A stretch of DNA of 30,613 nt from JANOAR01 sp031411235 (GCA_031411235.1 JANOAR010000026.1:1-30613); one strand, 5' to 3'. Positions 1 to 6,922 are shown, numbered from the stretch's first letter. The notes: generated by a model from the letters alone, not told the origin. Program-made: numbers and translations.

Positions 1-63
1 CTGCCCGGCGAGTGTGGGATAGGCATCCTGCCTGTCGCGTGTGGGCTGGGCATCCTGCCCGGC
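1..63 (-). repeat. 27-bp tandem repeat inside the PSD1 gene
   Basis: Two full 27-bp units (37-63 and 10-36) and the beginning of a third (1-9) follow one another in frame, each encoding nine residues (AGQDAQPTR, DRQDAYPTL, AGQ...). On the coding strand each unit contains a small stem, GGGCA-GGA-TGCCC in the first and AGGCA-GGA-TGCCT in the second. The outer base pair therefore differs between units but stays paired. The array continues beyond the window edge. Confidence 0.8.
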
Positions 64-1404
64 AATACGCTGCTTTCCTTGTGTTAGCTTCGCCAGACGT
101 TGCTCCAGCTCGCCGACTTTGGCTTGCAGCGCCTGCATCTCGGCCTTGGTCGCGGGAGTCAACAGCGCCAGCGCGGGCGTCGGTGGCGAAGGGGTGAAGT
201 AGGAGTAGAGGCCCGCCTCGTCGATGTTTTGAAACATGGCGAAGAGGCCGTAGTAGTCGGCCTGGGTGAGGGGATCAAATTTGTGATCATGGCAACGCGT
301 GCATTCAAACGTGAGGCCGAGGAAGGCGGTGGCAAAGGTCTGCACGCGGTCACAGACATACTCGACGCGATACTCCTCCTCCACGCTGCCGCCCTCGGTC
401 TCTTGCTGGTGCAGGCGGTTGAAGGCCGTCGCGACGACCTGTTCATCGGTGGCATTAGGCTGCAGGTCGCCCGCGAGCTGCCACGTCACAAATTGATCGA
501 AAGGCAGGTTATCGTTGAAGGCCTTCACAACCCAGTCGCGCCAAGGCCAGACCTCGCGCTCGCGATCGACCTGGAAGCCGTAGCTATCGGCGTAACGAGC
601 GACATCGAGCCAGTCCACCGCCATGCGTTCACCAAAGTGAGGCGAGGCGAGAAGACGGTCGATGAGGGCATTCAGAGCCTGGGGGGAAGAGGGGGAAGAT
701 GGGGAGATTTTCAGAATTTCAGACGATGAGACAGGGAGAGGAGACGACGACGGTATGGGGCTCGATGAGGAGGCTTCCGGTTTGCTAGTCTCCTTGTCTG
801 AAAGTCTGAAAGTCTTCCCATCAACACCGCCCCACTCCGCCGTAAACTGAGCCACCTCCACTGCCGTCGGCGGCAGGCCTGTGAGGTCGAAACTGAGACG
901 CCGAATGAGTGTCTCGGGCGTGGCTTCAGGCTGGGGTTTTAGCCCGCGCGTCGCGAGGCTGGCAGCGATGGTTTGGTCGATGAAGGCGGCGACTGCCGTA
1001 GCGTTGGTCGTCGCTTGTGTGGCGGGAGGCAAAGGCTGGAAAGCCCAGTGCGCCTCGTATTCAGCGCCCTCATTGACCCAGCGCTTCAGCGTGGCGATCT
1101 CCTGCGGCGAGAGGTCGCCCAGCTTCGCCGAGGCCGGTGGCATGTGCTCATCGGCGTCGGTGGTGAGGAGGCGCTTGATCAGTTCGCTGGCCTCAGCATC
1201 GCCCCGCACGATGGCCTTTTTTTCAAACATCGTGTCGCCAAGATCGAAGCGCACACCCGACTCGCGCTTCTTCGGATCAGGGCCATGACAATGGAAGCAT
1301 TTGTCGGAGAGGATGGGGCGAATATCGCGATTGAACTTCAGCCTTTCCGCCGCCGTGAGGCTGGAGGTGAGGGCAATAAAAGTAAAGAAGAGGGCGATAC
1401 GCAT
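1..1404 (-). CDS. PSCyt1-DUF1549 domain protein (PSD1 family), 5' part only
   Basis: A continuous reading frame of 468 codons starts at the ATG complementary to 1402-1404 and leaves the window at position 1 without a stop, so the C-terminus (normally DUF1553) is missing. Residues 1-20 look like a signal peptide. Residues 21-105 are the planctomycete cytochrome c domain, with heme motif CFHCH (residues 36-40) followed by GPD. From about residue 150 comes DUF1549, with DLTGLPP, HFGERMAVDWLDVARYADS and ECTRCHDHKFDPL, a second CxxCH. A predicted coiled coil begins near residue 425. Two stretches are foreign to the family: a Ser/Pro-rich insert at about residues 195-238 and 9-residue repeats at the visible end; both are repeat-derived DNA. 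In this phylum such proteins are exported, usually sit next to a DUF1501 gene and are linked to polysaccharide use; their biochemistry is unknown. The family call is firm. Confidence 0.9.
   Translation of the reverse strand, partial: MRIALFFTFIALTSSLTAAERLKFNRDIRPILSDKCFHCHGPDPKKRESGVRFDLGDTMFEKKAIVRGDAEASELIKRLLTTDADEHMPPASAKLGDLSPQEIATLKRWVNEGAEYEAHWAFQPLPPATQATTNATAVAAFIDQTIAASLATRGLKPQPEATPETLIRRLSFDLTGLPPTAVEVAQFTAEWGGVDGKTFRLSDKETSKPEASSSSPIPSSSPLPVSSSEILKISPSSPSSPQALNALIDRLLASPHFGERMAVDWLDVARYADSYGFQVDREREVWPWRDWVVKAFNDNLPFDQFVTWQLAGDLQPNATDEQVVATAFNRLHQQETEGGSVEEEYRVEYVCDRVQTFATAFLGLTFECTRCHDHKFDPLTQADYYGLFAMFQNIDEAGLYSYFTPSPPTPALALLTPATKAEMQALQAKVGELEQRLAKLTQGKQRIAGQDAQPTRDRQDAYPTLAGQ
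693..822. repeat. Inverted-repeat element inserted in frame in the PSD1 gene
   Basis: The arms at 693-724 and 796-822 are imperfect inverted repeats made of GTCTGAAA-type octamers. Inner arms at 729-745 and 788-799 also pair (AGACAGGGAGAGGAGAC against GTCTCCTTGTCT). The element has no stop in the PSD1 frame and encodes a Ser/Pro/Thr-rich stretch between two conserved DUF1549 blocks, where the family normally has a short loop. Confidence 0.75.
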
Positions 1405-1686
1405 GGAGGTAAAGTTACGCCAAGGCGCGGCAACGTGTTGCAGGCAGAGAACAGGCGCAGCATACCCCCAGCAAAAAACAGGCTCTGCCCACAAGCCGCA
1501 TCAACACATTGGAGGAGCGTTGCCTCTGTGTATTTTTTTGAGGCAACTCGAGGCCCTGGGCATTATTCATGCTTGCACCATCCGTATAAATTTGCTGACA
1601 TCATCCCCGCCAAGTCTAACAACATTTCTGCGGCAGCCGTTGCCGCAGCAATCGCCAGCAAACCAACAACAACACAGCCATCTCCC

Positions 1687-2094
1687 ATGTCACTCCTACT
1701 ACCTATACTACAAGCAGCCTCCACCACCCAAGACACCGCCGCCGCCCAAGGAATGGGCATCGTCGGATCCATCATCTTCCTCGCCCTTTTCGTCGTCATG
1801 GTAGCTGCCGCGTGGAAGATCTTTGAAAAAGCAGGCGAGCCCGGCTGGGCCTGTATCGTGCCTATCTACAGCGCCATCGTTATGTTGCGCATCGCTGGCA
1901 AACCATGGTGGTGGCTCTTTTTATTCTTCATTCCCTTTGTCGGCCTCATCTTCGCCATCCTCGTCTGCATCGAACTTGCCAAAAACTTCGGCAAAGGCGC
2001 AGGCTTCGGCCTCGGCCTTGCCTTCCTCGGATTCATCTTCTTCCCCATACTCGCCTTCGGCGATGCCCGTTACATCGGCACACATCGCTCGTAG
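1687..2094 (+). CDS. DUF5684-type small integral membrane protein
   Basis: A 135-residue protein. After a short Ala/Thr-rich N-terminus come a first membrane segment (about residues 24-42), the family signature WKIFEKAGEPGWACIVPIYSAIV (about 43-65), a second hydrophobic block around KPWWWLFLFFIPFVGLIFAI, the IELAKNFGKG motif and a last hydrophobic segment ending in FGDARYIG. This order matches the DUF5684 family, sometimes annotated as signal-peptidase I-like although no catalytic residues are present. Function is unknown. The start was chosen because the upstream in-frame extension would cross the opposite-strand PSD1 gene. A perfect 7-bp stem (TGCGGCA/TGCCGCA, 1629-1647) lies in the leader, and a terminator follows the gene. 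Confidence 0.85.
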   Translation: MSLLLPILQAASTTQDTAAAQGMGIVGSIIFLALFVVMVAAAWKIFEKAGEPGWACIVPIYSAIVMLRIAGKPWWWLFLFFIPFVGLIFAILVCIELAKNFGKGAGFGLGLAFLGFIFFPILAFGDARYIGTHRS

Positions 2095-2133
2095 GGCATA
2101 GAAGCTAGCCCCCATCCGCACCCCTAACGCCCT

Positions 2134-2174
2134 TGGGCTCCTGCCGACTCATCTCGGCAAGAGCCCATTTTTTT
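2134..2174 (+). terminator. Rho-independent terminator after the DUF5684 gene
   Basis: The stem pairs TGGGCTC-C-TGCCGA with TCGGCA-A-GAGCCCA around a CTCATC loop and is followed by seven T residues (2168-2174). It lies 40 bp after the stop codon of the membrane protein and upstream of tRNA-Thr, so it separates the two units. Confidence 0.85.
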
Positions 2175-2329
2175 GCTCAAGTGCATCGTGCCCCTCCCAA
2201 AAGACCAGCAAACGACAATCGCTCCCTTGTAAAACCGCTTGCCGCCAAGCCCCCTCCAGGCATAGTCGCCGCCCCAAACAAAGAGTCTTCACGCTGTGCC
2301 TCAAACCCCGCGAAGACTCCCCAAACCAA

Positions 2330-2404
2330 GCCGGGTTAGCTCAGTGGTAGAGCAACTGATTTGTAATCAGTAGGTCGTCGGTTCAAGTCCGACACTCGGC
2401 TCCA
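2330..2404 (+). tRNA. tRNA-Thr (anticodon UGU)
   Basis: A complete cloverleaf can be drawn by hand: acceptor GCCGGGT pairs with ACTCGGC, the D arm contains GCTCAGTGGTAGAGC, the anticodon arm is ACTGA-TTTGTAA-TCAGT, the T arm contains GGTTCAAGTCC, and CCA is encoded (2402-2404). The loop places TGT at the anticodon, so it reads Thr ACA codons. Its 3' half is the attachment site of the following mobile element and remains intact, so the tRNA gene should still work. Confidence 0.97.
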
Positions 2405-2422
2405 CCTGTAAAATCAAGGGTT
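2359..2422 (+). repeat. attL, 3' end of tRNA-Thr plus flank
   Basis: This copy is identical to 8475-8538 except at position 2405 (c here, g there). The first 46 bases are the 3' part of the tRNA gene, from the anticodon loop through CCA; the remaining 18 are downstream flank. The length and placement are typical of integrases that cross over within a tRNA anticodon or T arm. Confidence 0.93.
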
Positions 2423-2499
2423 GGCGCGTGTTTTGCGGCTCCAAAAAACAGCCTGAAAAAAGAGCGTTTGGACACTATTTGGACACTTTTTAAGTCCAT
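2383..2499 (-). pseudogene. Start of a second integrase-like frame, truncated at attL
   Basis: From the ATG at 2497-2499 the minus strand encodes MDLKSVQIVSKR, nearly the same as the N-terminus of the intact integrase (MNQKSVQIVSKR). It then runs into unrelated residues and stops at 2383 inside the duplicated tRNA sequence after 38 codons. An SD-like GAGGG precedes the ATG. It may be a remnant of an earlier integrase or only a copy of an integrase-binding site that happens to be open; the near-identity at base level is equally compatible with the second view. Confidence 0.5.
2465..2491 (+). repeat. 27-bp direct repeat near the left end of the element, copy 1
   Basis: Identical over 27 bases to 8322-8348 in the same orientation. 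The unit itself contains TTTGGACAC twice, 11 bp apart, one helical turn, which is what paired arm-type integrase or excisionase sites look like. It lies 42 bp inside attL. Confidence 0.8.
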
Positions 2500-2648
2500 G
2501 CTCGCCCTCGAAACGGTCTTGCGGGTCGGTTTTGGACAGAGTGCCAGGATGGTCACTGCGTAGCTTTTTGCTGCCGATGAACCCATTTCCACAGCACGGC
2601 ACTTGCGCGCGAGGTTGAGCACTAGGCCCACTGTGCTAGGATGCGAGC

Positions 2649-2846
2649 ATGAGCCCATCCATCAGCGCCATTCACAAGGAAACGATCACGGTAAGGGAAG
2701 CGGCCCGCCTGCTCAGTGTGCGGCCCTACGACATCAGCATGATGATTCATCGTGGCCAGCTTCGCGCCGTGCCGTTGGTCATCACAAAGCGGCGAATCGC
2801 GAAGGAAGATGTTGAGCGGGCTATCGCTACCCGTGCCGAGGGTTGA
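2649..2846 (+). CDS. Small excisionase-like helix-turn-helix protein
   Basis: A 65-residue protein with a single predicted HTH of the MerR/excisionase (HTH_17) type. The segment VREAARLLSVRPYDISMMI forms the helix-turn-helix (residues 14-32), GQLRAVPLVITKRRI the wing, and KEDVERAIA the closing helix. Proteins of this size and order in integrated elements are directionality factors or small repressors. It is the leftmost complete gene and is transcribed away from attL. An AGGA lies 11 bp upstream of the chosen ATG; an earlier in-window ATG at 2641 is out of frame. It is similar in layout to its neighbour at 2880 and to the gene at 5257. Confidence 0.75.
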   Translation: MSPSISAIHKETITVREAARLLSVRPYDISMMIHRGQLRAVPLVITKRRIAKEDVERAIATRAEG

Positions 2847-2879
2847 GAACTTCCAAAAACCAAAACCATCCATCCAAGT

Positions 2880-3080
2880 ATGCCCAGCTTCATCGACTCC
2901 TGCGTTCCCCAAAATCTGATCTCGCCCAAACGTGCCAAAAAGTTATTGGGCGCGAGCTACAATGATCTGGCACGTCTTCACGGCACTGGCGAACTTCGAT
3001 TGATTCCCGTCGCCGTGCTGCGGCAGAAAATTCCTCTCGCGGACGTTGAGCGTTTGCTTGCTGCCCGTGCCACGGCCTAA
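2880..3080 (+). CDS. Second small excisionase-like helix-turn-helix protein
   Basis: A 66-residue protein with the same plan as the gene 33 bp upstream: an N-terminal helix-turn-helix (SPKRAKKLLGASYNDLARL), a short wing (GELRLIPVAVLRQKI) and a final helix (ADVERLLAARA). The C-terminal pattern (wing, then D-V-E-R-x-hydrophobic-A) is shared with the first gene, so the two are probably old tandem paralogues acting in one operon. Its role as regulator or excisionase is inferred from size and location. No Shine-Dalgarno sequence is visible. Confidence 0.7.
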   Translation: MPSFIDSCVPQNLISPKRAKKLLGASYNDLARLHGTGELRLIPVAVLRQKIPLADVERLLAARATA

Positions 3081-3084
3081 AACA

Positions 3085-3339
3085 TCATGCCCAGGGTGGC
3101 GGGCTATCGTCGGCAGTCGGTGGCGGTGTATGTGGCGAAGACTTTGCCGCGCCCTTGCGATCAAGTAGGAGCCTCGCGACACGTCGCCAGTCTGGAGAGC
3201 TGGCTTTGGTCGCAAACCATTCGAGTTGTCGAGTCGTTTTGGCGTGGAGCTTCTGCGCTATCTCGTAAAGGCCAGGTGCTTCGATTGTTCGCTTGTCGCC
3301 TTCACAGATGGCGCGGTTGTGTGCTCGTTTTTGAATCAT
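3085..3339 (-). CDS. Small basic protein of unknown function, coupled to the primase gene
   Basis: An 84-residue frame whose ATG overlaps the stop of the upstream primase-like gene in an ATGA (3336-3339), the same coupling seen between the two genes before it. The product is rich in Arg, Lys and His in its first 60 residues and ends in a Pro/Ser tail (TPPPTADDSPPPWA). I recognise no domain. The coupling is the main argument that it is translated; length and composition alone would not be convincing. It ends 4 bp from the stop of the convergent HTH gene. Confidence 0.55.
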   Translation of the reverse strand: MIQKRAHNRAICEGDKRTIEAPGLYEIAQKLHAKTTRQLEWFATKASSPDWRRVARLLLDRKGAAKSSPHTPPPTADDSPPPWA

Positions 3340-4721
3340 GGCGGTGGTGTCGGGTTTGTTGTCGTCGGCGGTGTTGACACCGTGCGAGGCAACCAGCGGA
3401 AGACGGTTGCGACTCCGCGTTGCCCTTTTGCTCGCATGGTTCCTGCCGACACGGTTTCGATGATCTTCAGCCACTCCAACCGCTGCAAAATTCTCCATGC
3501 CCTTCTGCCAAAGCTGCCGAGTCGGAGCGCCAGATTTTCAGTCGAGAGGAAAAAGCTTTGCGGTGGTGCGCTGGCATCGCGCTCGCACAAGCTCAGGCTA
3601 TGGCAGATTCGGAACGCCGTTCGATGCTCGTCATCGTCCAGCGTCTCGTAAACGAATCTCACGCCGTCGGAGAGGTTGCGCCGAAAGCTTGCCTCACAAC
3701 CAGCCGCGACACTGCGCACTTCCGCTTGGTAGGTCGCGAGCGGGTAGTCAGAAAAAACGTCGCCATGCTGCCGATAAAACTCCTCGGCGAACGCTTCCAC
3801 GAATAACGGCGCTACTGCCGATGACAGGAACGGAACAAGGCCCGTCATCACCATCGCGTTTCGGTTTCCTCGCTGTGGGTTCCTGTAATTGCGGGCAACG
3901 AGCTTCTCATAAAGCTTGACGAGTTCGGCGAAGTCGGAGAAGGCCTTTCCGAAGTGAATAGGTTTCTTACTCGCTGCACTTCTTTCAGAGAGCGTAGTTC
4001 CAGTTGCAGTTGCAGTTGCAGTAGAATTCTCCTCTCTCTCCTCTTCTTCTCCTCCGCCAGCCTGTCCAAAAGCCTGAGAAGTCGAACAAGGGTCAAAATC
4101 GGCCAACTTTGCCGCGCCCTTTTTTCCTTTCGCCGGCGTCGGTGCCATCGCGATAACGGCAAGCTCTGGAACGGGTAAAGGCACCGCGCCCTCGTTCAGC
4201 ACAAGCCTTGCGTCACTGCTCACGTAGCACAGCCTGCACAGGTCTTTGCAAGCCTTGTCGCTCTCCACGCCGTAGGCTGTCATCAGGTAGGCAGCAGCAG
4301 CCGCAAACGAGGCACCATGCCGCTCTACGCCGTCAGGAATGAGCATGATGGCCTTCACGCCTGTGCCGGATGGTGAAACCCATGCCGCTACAATGTGGCG
4401 ATCTTTGCCGAGTCGGTCGCGAAGAGCTTCCACCTCGCCCGCTCCAACGCCGTCCACGTCGATTTGCAGAAGCCCAGTGTGATTGCCCACGTCGGCCCGC
4501 CCGTGCTTGCCGTTCGTGGTGGTCGCACTCAGCATGAAAGACGGCAGGGCTTTCTTGATCCGGTCGAAGTCTGGCGAGCCTTTGCCAGCCGCTCGCATTT
4601 TTCCAATCTGTGCGGACCAGGTTCCAGTTCTCACGCCGTCGAGAAGGCACCGTAAAGGCACATTGCGGCCCTTTCGGGCGTAGTGGGGCATGAAGCCCAC
4701 GGGTGTATCGCGAAAGCTCAT
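3336..4721 (-). CDS. VirE_N/BT4734-like primase-type replication protein
   Basis: A 461-residue protein. Residues about 1-185 match the VirE N-terminal/BT4734-like family common in mobile elements: LPSFMLSATTT, then HTGLLQIDVDG (acidic residues D88 and D90, like the metal-binding hhDhD of archaeo-eukaryotic primases), VSPSGTGVKAIMLIP, and DKACKDLCRLCYVSSD. A low-complexity linker (about 215-250, poly-Glu and Thr-Ala repeats from an ACTGCA hexamer run) leads to a helical C-terminal region with a possible winged helix near SFGRRAWRILQRLEWLKII. It probably primes or initiates replication of the element after excision; there is no Walker helicase motif, so a host helicase would be needed. It overlaps the upstream HNH gene by ATGA and the downstream small gene likewise. 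Confidence 0.75.
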   Translation of the reverse strand: MSFRDTPVGFMPHYARKGRNVPLRCLLDGVRTGTWSAQIGKMRAAGKGSPDFDRIKKALPSFMLSATTTNGKHGRADVGNHTGLLQIDVDGVGAGEVEALRDRLGKDRHIVAAWVSPSGTGVKAIMLIPDGVERHGASFAAAAAYLMTAYGVESDKACKDLCRLCYVSSDARLVLNEGAVPLPVPELAVIAMAPTPAKGKKGAAKLADFDPCSTSQAFGQAGGGEEEEREENSTATATATGTTLSERSAASKKPIHFGKAFSDFAELVKLYEKLVARNYRNPQRGNRNAMVMTGLVPFLSSAVAPLFVEAFAEEFYRQHGDVFSDYPLATYQAEVRSVAAGCEASFRRNLSDGVRFVYETLDDDEHRTAFRICHSLSLCERDASAPPQSFFLSTENLALRLGSFGRRAWRILQRLEWLKIIETVSAGTMRAKGQRGVATVFRWLPRTVSTPPTTTNPTPPP

Positions 4722-5149
4722 GCTGCCCTCATTTCCATGAAGAAGCTGAAAAGCTCCTGGTCGTCGGGGTAGAGGTTTTTCAGCCGCTCGTATTCAAAGT
4801 GGCACCAAAGACAGAAGCCTTTCACGTCCAGTTCCTTGAAGTCGTCGTCGTGGTGGAAGTGATGCGTTTTTGGCTCCACGGCTCGCTTGCAGTTTAGGCA
4901 TGGCTCTCGTTTCAGGATGCCTTTCTTGACCGCGCCATTCACGGCGCGATGGGCCTTCACTTTCTGAGGATGCGTCGCGCGATAGCGTTTCGATACCGCA
5001 GCTAGCTTGCCGTTTTTCAGGCGTTCAGCCGAGCGCTTCCGCTCGCATTGAAGGCAGCGATGATGCCGCCCGGTCTTATTCGATTTGTCATGCACGAACT
5101 CAGCCAGCGGCTTGAATTCGCGACAGCAGGAACATGATTTCAGGTTCAT
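4718..5149 (-). CDS. HNH-type zinc-finger protein
   Basis: A 143-residue protein. The N-terminus has two Cys pairs (CSCC and CLQC) arranged as a zinc knuckle of the kind seen in phage HNH proteins. The C-terminal half has the phage HNH pattern KAHRAVNGAVKKG, CLNC, then HHFHHDDDFKELDV and GFCLWCH. In phages this family cuts DNA, often near packaging sites. The usual HHxDYxKPL core is here HHDDDFKEL, so catalysis is plausible but unproven. It is first in a chain of three ATGA-coupled genes. No Shine-Dalgarno sequence is evident. Confidence 0.75.
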   Translation of the reverse strand: MNLKSCSCCREFKPLAEFVHDKSNKTGRHHRCLQCERKRSAERLKNGKLAAVSKRYRATHPQKVKAHRAVNGAVKKGILKREPCLNCKRAVEPKTHHFHHDDDFKELDVKGFCLWCHFEYERLKNLYPDDQELFSFFMEMRAA

Positions 5150-5211
5150 GGAGTGCAGCGTTTGGGTTGCGCCGCTCCTTGGGAAATGCTAACGTCCAAG
5201 CCTCGATCAAA

Positions 5212-5276
5212 AGGCTTCTGTGGCCGTCGCTCTCTCCGTGGGAGCGATGGCCTTTTTTATGCCGTGACAGAAGCCT
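5212..5276. repeat. Nested dyad symmetry between two genes of the element
   Basis: Outer arms AGGCTTCTGT (5212-5221) and ACAGAAGCCT (5267-5276) are perfect inverted repeats. Directly inside the left arm lies a second stem (5222-5252; GGCCGTCGCTC pairs with GAGCGATGGCC) followed by six T residues on the plus strand. The right outer arm is also coding sequence for the end of the HTH gene at 5257-5457. It could be a plus-strand terminator, a structured RNA or a replication origin; no plus-strand gene needs a terminator here. Confidence 0.6.
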
Positions 5277-5457
5277 CCTCGATGAATTTGGCCAGGTCTT
5301 CGCGCCGGATTCTCACCAGCGTTGGAGAGAAGCGAATTGCCCTCAGCCTGCCATCACGCAGCATTCGCCGAATGGTGATGTTTGAAACTTGGATTTCCCG
5401 CGCTGCTCCAGGAATGGAGATCAACGCGCCGTCGCCTAATCTAGTGTTGTCTGACAT
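5257..5457 (-). CDS. Third small excisionase/MerR-like helix-turn-helix protein
   Basis: A 66-residue protein: GAREIQVSNITIRRMLRDGRLRAI-type HTH (residues about 17-40, first residues ISIPGAARE), wing RFSPTLVRIRR, and a final helix EDLAKFIEEA. This is the canonical HTH_17 layout of excisionases and small phage regulators. It sits between the unknown gene at 5558 and the HNH gene, all on the minus strand. Its stop codon lies in the T tract of the nested dyad. A related start (GDGALIS, here residues 8-14) seems to survive as a short fragment near 11331. Confidence 0.78.
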   Translation of the reverse strand: MSDNTRLGDGALISIPGAAREIQVSNITIRRMLRDGRLRAIRFSPTLVRIRREDLAKFIEEASVTA

Positions 5458-5557
5458 AGGCGTTGACGCTCATTCAGACGCCCGGCGCGAGCCGTTTCAA
5501 CGAGGCAGCATTCAAGCGAGCCTTGGGCTTACGATATAAGCCCATTGAATCGCTTGG

Positions 5558-6871
5558 CTATTTTGCCCCCGTTTTCAGTCGATGCAGTGTCAGCCGTAAC
5601 CCAGGAAGCTCCTCTTCGATCGTGCTCCAAAATTGCGCCTCTTTTTCCAAGCGTGGCGTGTTCTTGCCGCCCGGTGAATCAATGACTAGCAGCTTCAACT
5701 GCACCAGTTTCTTGGCAGTATCCTTCCATTTCCAGCCGAGCCGATGGCAATCAACTACCGTCTCCAACAAAGCCCGCTGCCGCTCCTCGGGTGTCAGCGC
5801 AGAGGGTGGAATTTCCCGCCCCTCTTGAACTGCCTCGATAATGACCTTCTCCCGCGCCCTCCAATCGGCCTGCCGTTGCTCAGCCTCAGCCCATGCCCTC
5901 GGGTCGGTGAGCTTCCAAATAAAGTCAGCCACCGCATCATTGAACCTCGGTGCGATCACCATATCTGCGCAGTTCAGCAGCGTGTAGTAATCGGTGACAT
6001 TCGTTGCAGGCTTGCCGCCCAGCATCGCCCGCAGGTAGGTATCGAAACGAGCACGGCCATTGCCTCGCCCCGTCCCACACGAAAGGCGTTGCTTCCGTGC
6101 TGCCTTCATCCATGCCACGTTTTCTTGCAGTGCGCAGGCATGGCCAATAACTCGCAGCACGCCGCGCAACTCGCCACGATCACCGTCCCTTTCGCCCACG
6201 ATCACCGCAGCTTTGGCTATCTCATCAGCCAGCGGATAATTGAACCAACGCCCGATTTTGAGATTGTCCATCCACTGCGGTGTTGTCGCGATCTTGCCCT
6301 CTAGCGCCCGCCTTTTTGCATCCACCTTAACCCGCTTACTTTTCAATTCATTGTTGGTCAGGCTCTTTGTGGATTCCAGCCAATCACGATACCCGTCCAA
6401 GACATGACTTATTTTCTCTCTCTGCCAATCTTCCGCATCCACCATGCCTTGCTTTTTCAAATGTTCGTCAATCAGCGAAGGGCGCTCTTTGGCATCACAG
6501 AGCCTCTTTAGCAGCGTTTGCCGCTCATCCTTGGATAAGTTGCCGAAACGAGCAATCATGCCCTTTTTAGCCGCATTCTGCTTGATCTTCGCATAGGTCT
6601 TTTCGCGTTCGTTGATTTCAGCCCGCGCCCTCTCGTAACTCGCGATGATTGCCAACTTGTGCGCTTGGTAATCGGCAGCATCAGGCGCAATGCCCAGCTT
6701 CCGCAATGTCTCGCACGCGATGGCGTCGTAACTGTCCTCAGCGCAATGGAGAATTTTCTTGCCGGGTGGAATCGGTGTAGAAGAGAGCGCAGCTTCGCCG
6801 CTCTTCGCCCCCGCCCCGCCCCTCTTCACAGGCTTGGACTTCGCTTGTGATGTGGTCGCCTTCTTTGCCAT
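5558..6871 (-). CDS. Unknown 437-residue helical protein of the mobile element
   Basis: I do not recognise this protein. The first 35 residues are basic and low-complexity (Lys, Ala, Ser), often seen on DNA-binding proteins. The rest is predicted to be almost all helical and highly charged, with a Lys/Glu/Arg-rich stretch (about 75-200), a central hydrophobic helix group around RGELRGVLRVIGHACALQ, a basic patch near RKQRLSCGTGRGNGRARF, and a C-terminal segment with DCHRLGWKWKDTAKKLV that could be a helix-turn-helix. A strong Shine-Dalgarno (GGGAGGA, about 6 bp before the ATG) supports this start. It lies 51 bp downstream of the integrase on the same strand, so cotranscription is likely. A replication or regulatory role is only a guess from position. 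Confidence 0.8.
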   Translation of the reverse strand: MAKKATTSQAKSKPVKRGGAGAKSGEAALSSTPIPPGKKILHCAEDSYDAIACETLRKLGIAPDAADYQAHKLAIIASYERARAEINEREKTYAKIKQNAAKKGMIARFGNLSKDERQTLLKRLCDAKERPSLIDEHLKKQGMVDAEDWQREKISHVLDGYRDWLESTKSLTNNELKSKRVKVDAKRRALEGKIATTPQWMDNLKIGRWFNYPLADEIAKAAVIVGERDGDRGELRGVLRVIGHACALQENVAWMKAARKQRLSCGTGRGNGRARFDTYLRAMLGGKPATNVTDYYTLLNCADMVIAPRFNDAVADFIWKLTDPRAWAEAEQRQADWRAREKVIIEAVQEGREIPPSALTPEERQRALLETVVDCHRLGWKWKDTAKKLVQLKLLVIDSPGGKNTPRLEKEAQFWSTIEEELPGLRLTLHRLKTGAK

Positions 6872-6922
6872 CGTGATTCCTCCCGTGCTCTTGCTGCCTC
6901 GCCATGAACTCCACGCCCTCGG

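Noticed and set aside
100..729. 209-codon plus-strand frame at the left edge
   Set aside because: The opposite strand carries the PSCyt1-DUF1549 protein with clear heme and family motifs, so the plus frame is antisense noise.
931..960. GGGCTAAAACCCCAG-like stretch resembling the intergenic GGGCTTTAGCCCG repeat
   Set aside because: It encodes the conserved RGLKPQPEA segment of the PSD1 family and has no inverted partner, so the similarity is chance.
3990..4023. Hexanucleotide run (TTGCAG) in the primase-like gene as a phase-variation tract
   Set aside because: The unit is a multiple of three and only about three copies long; changes would alter a Thr-Ala linker without switching the gene off.
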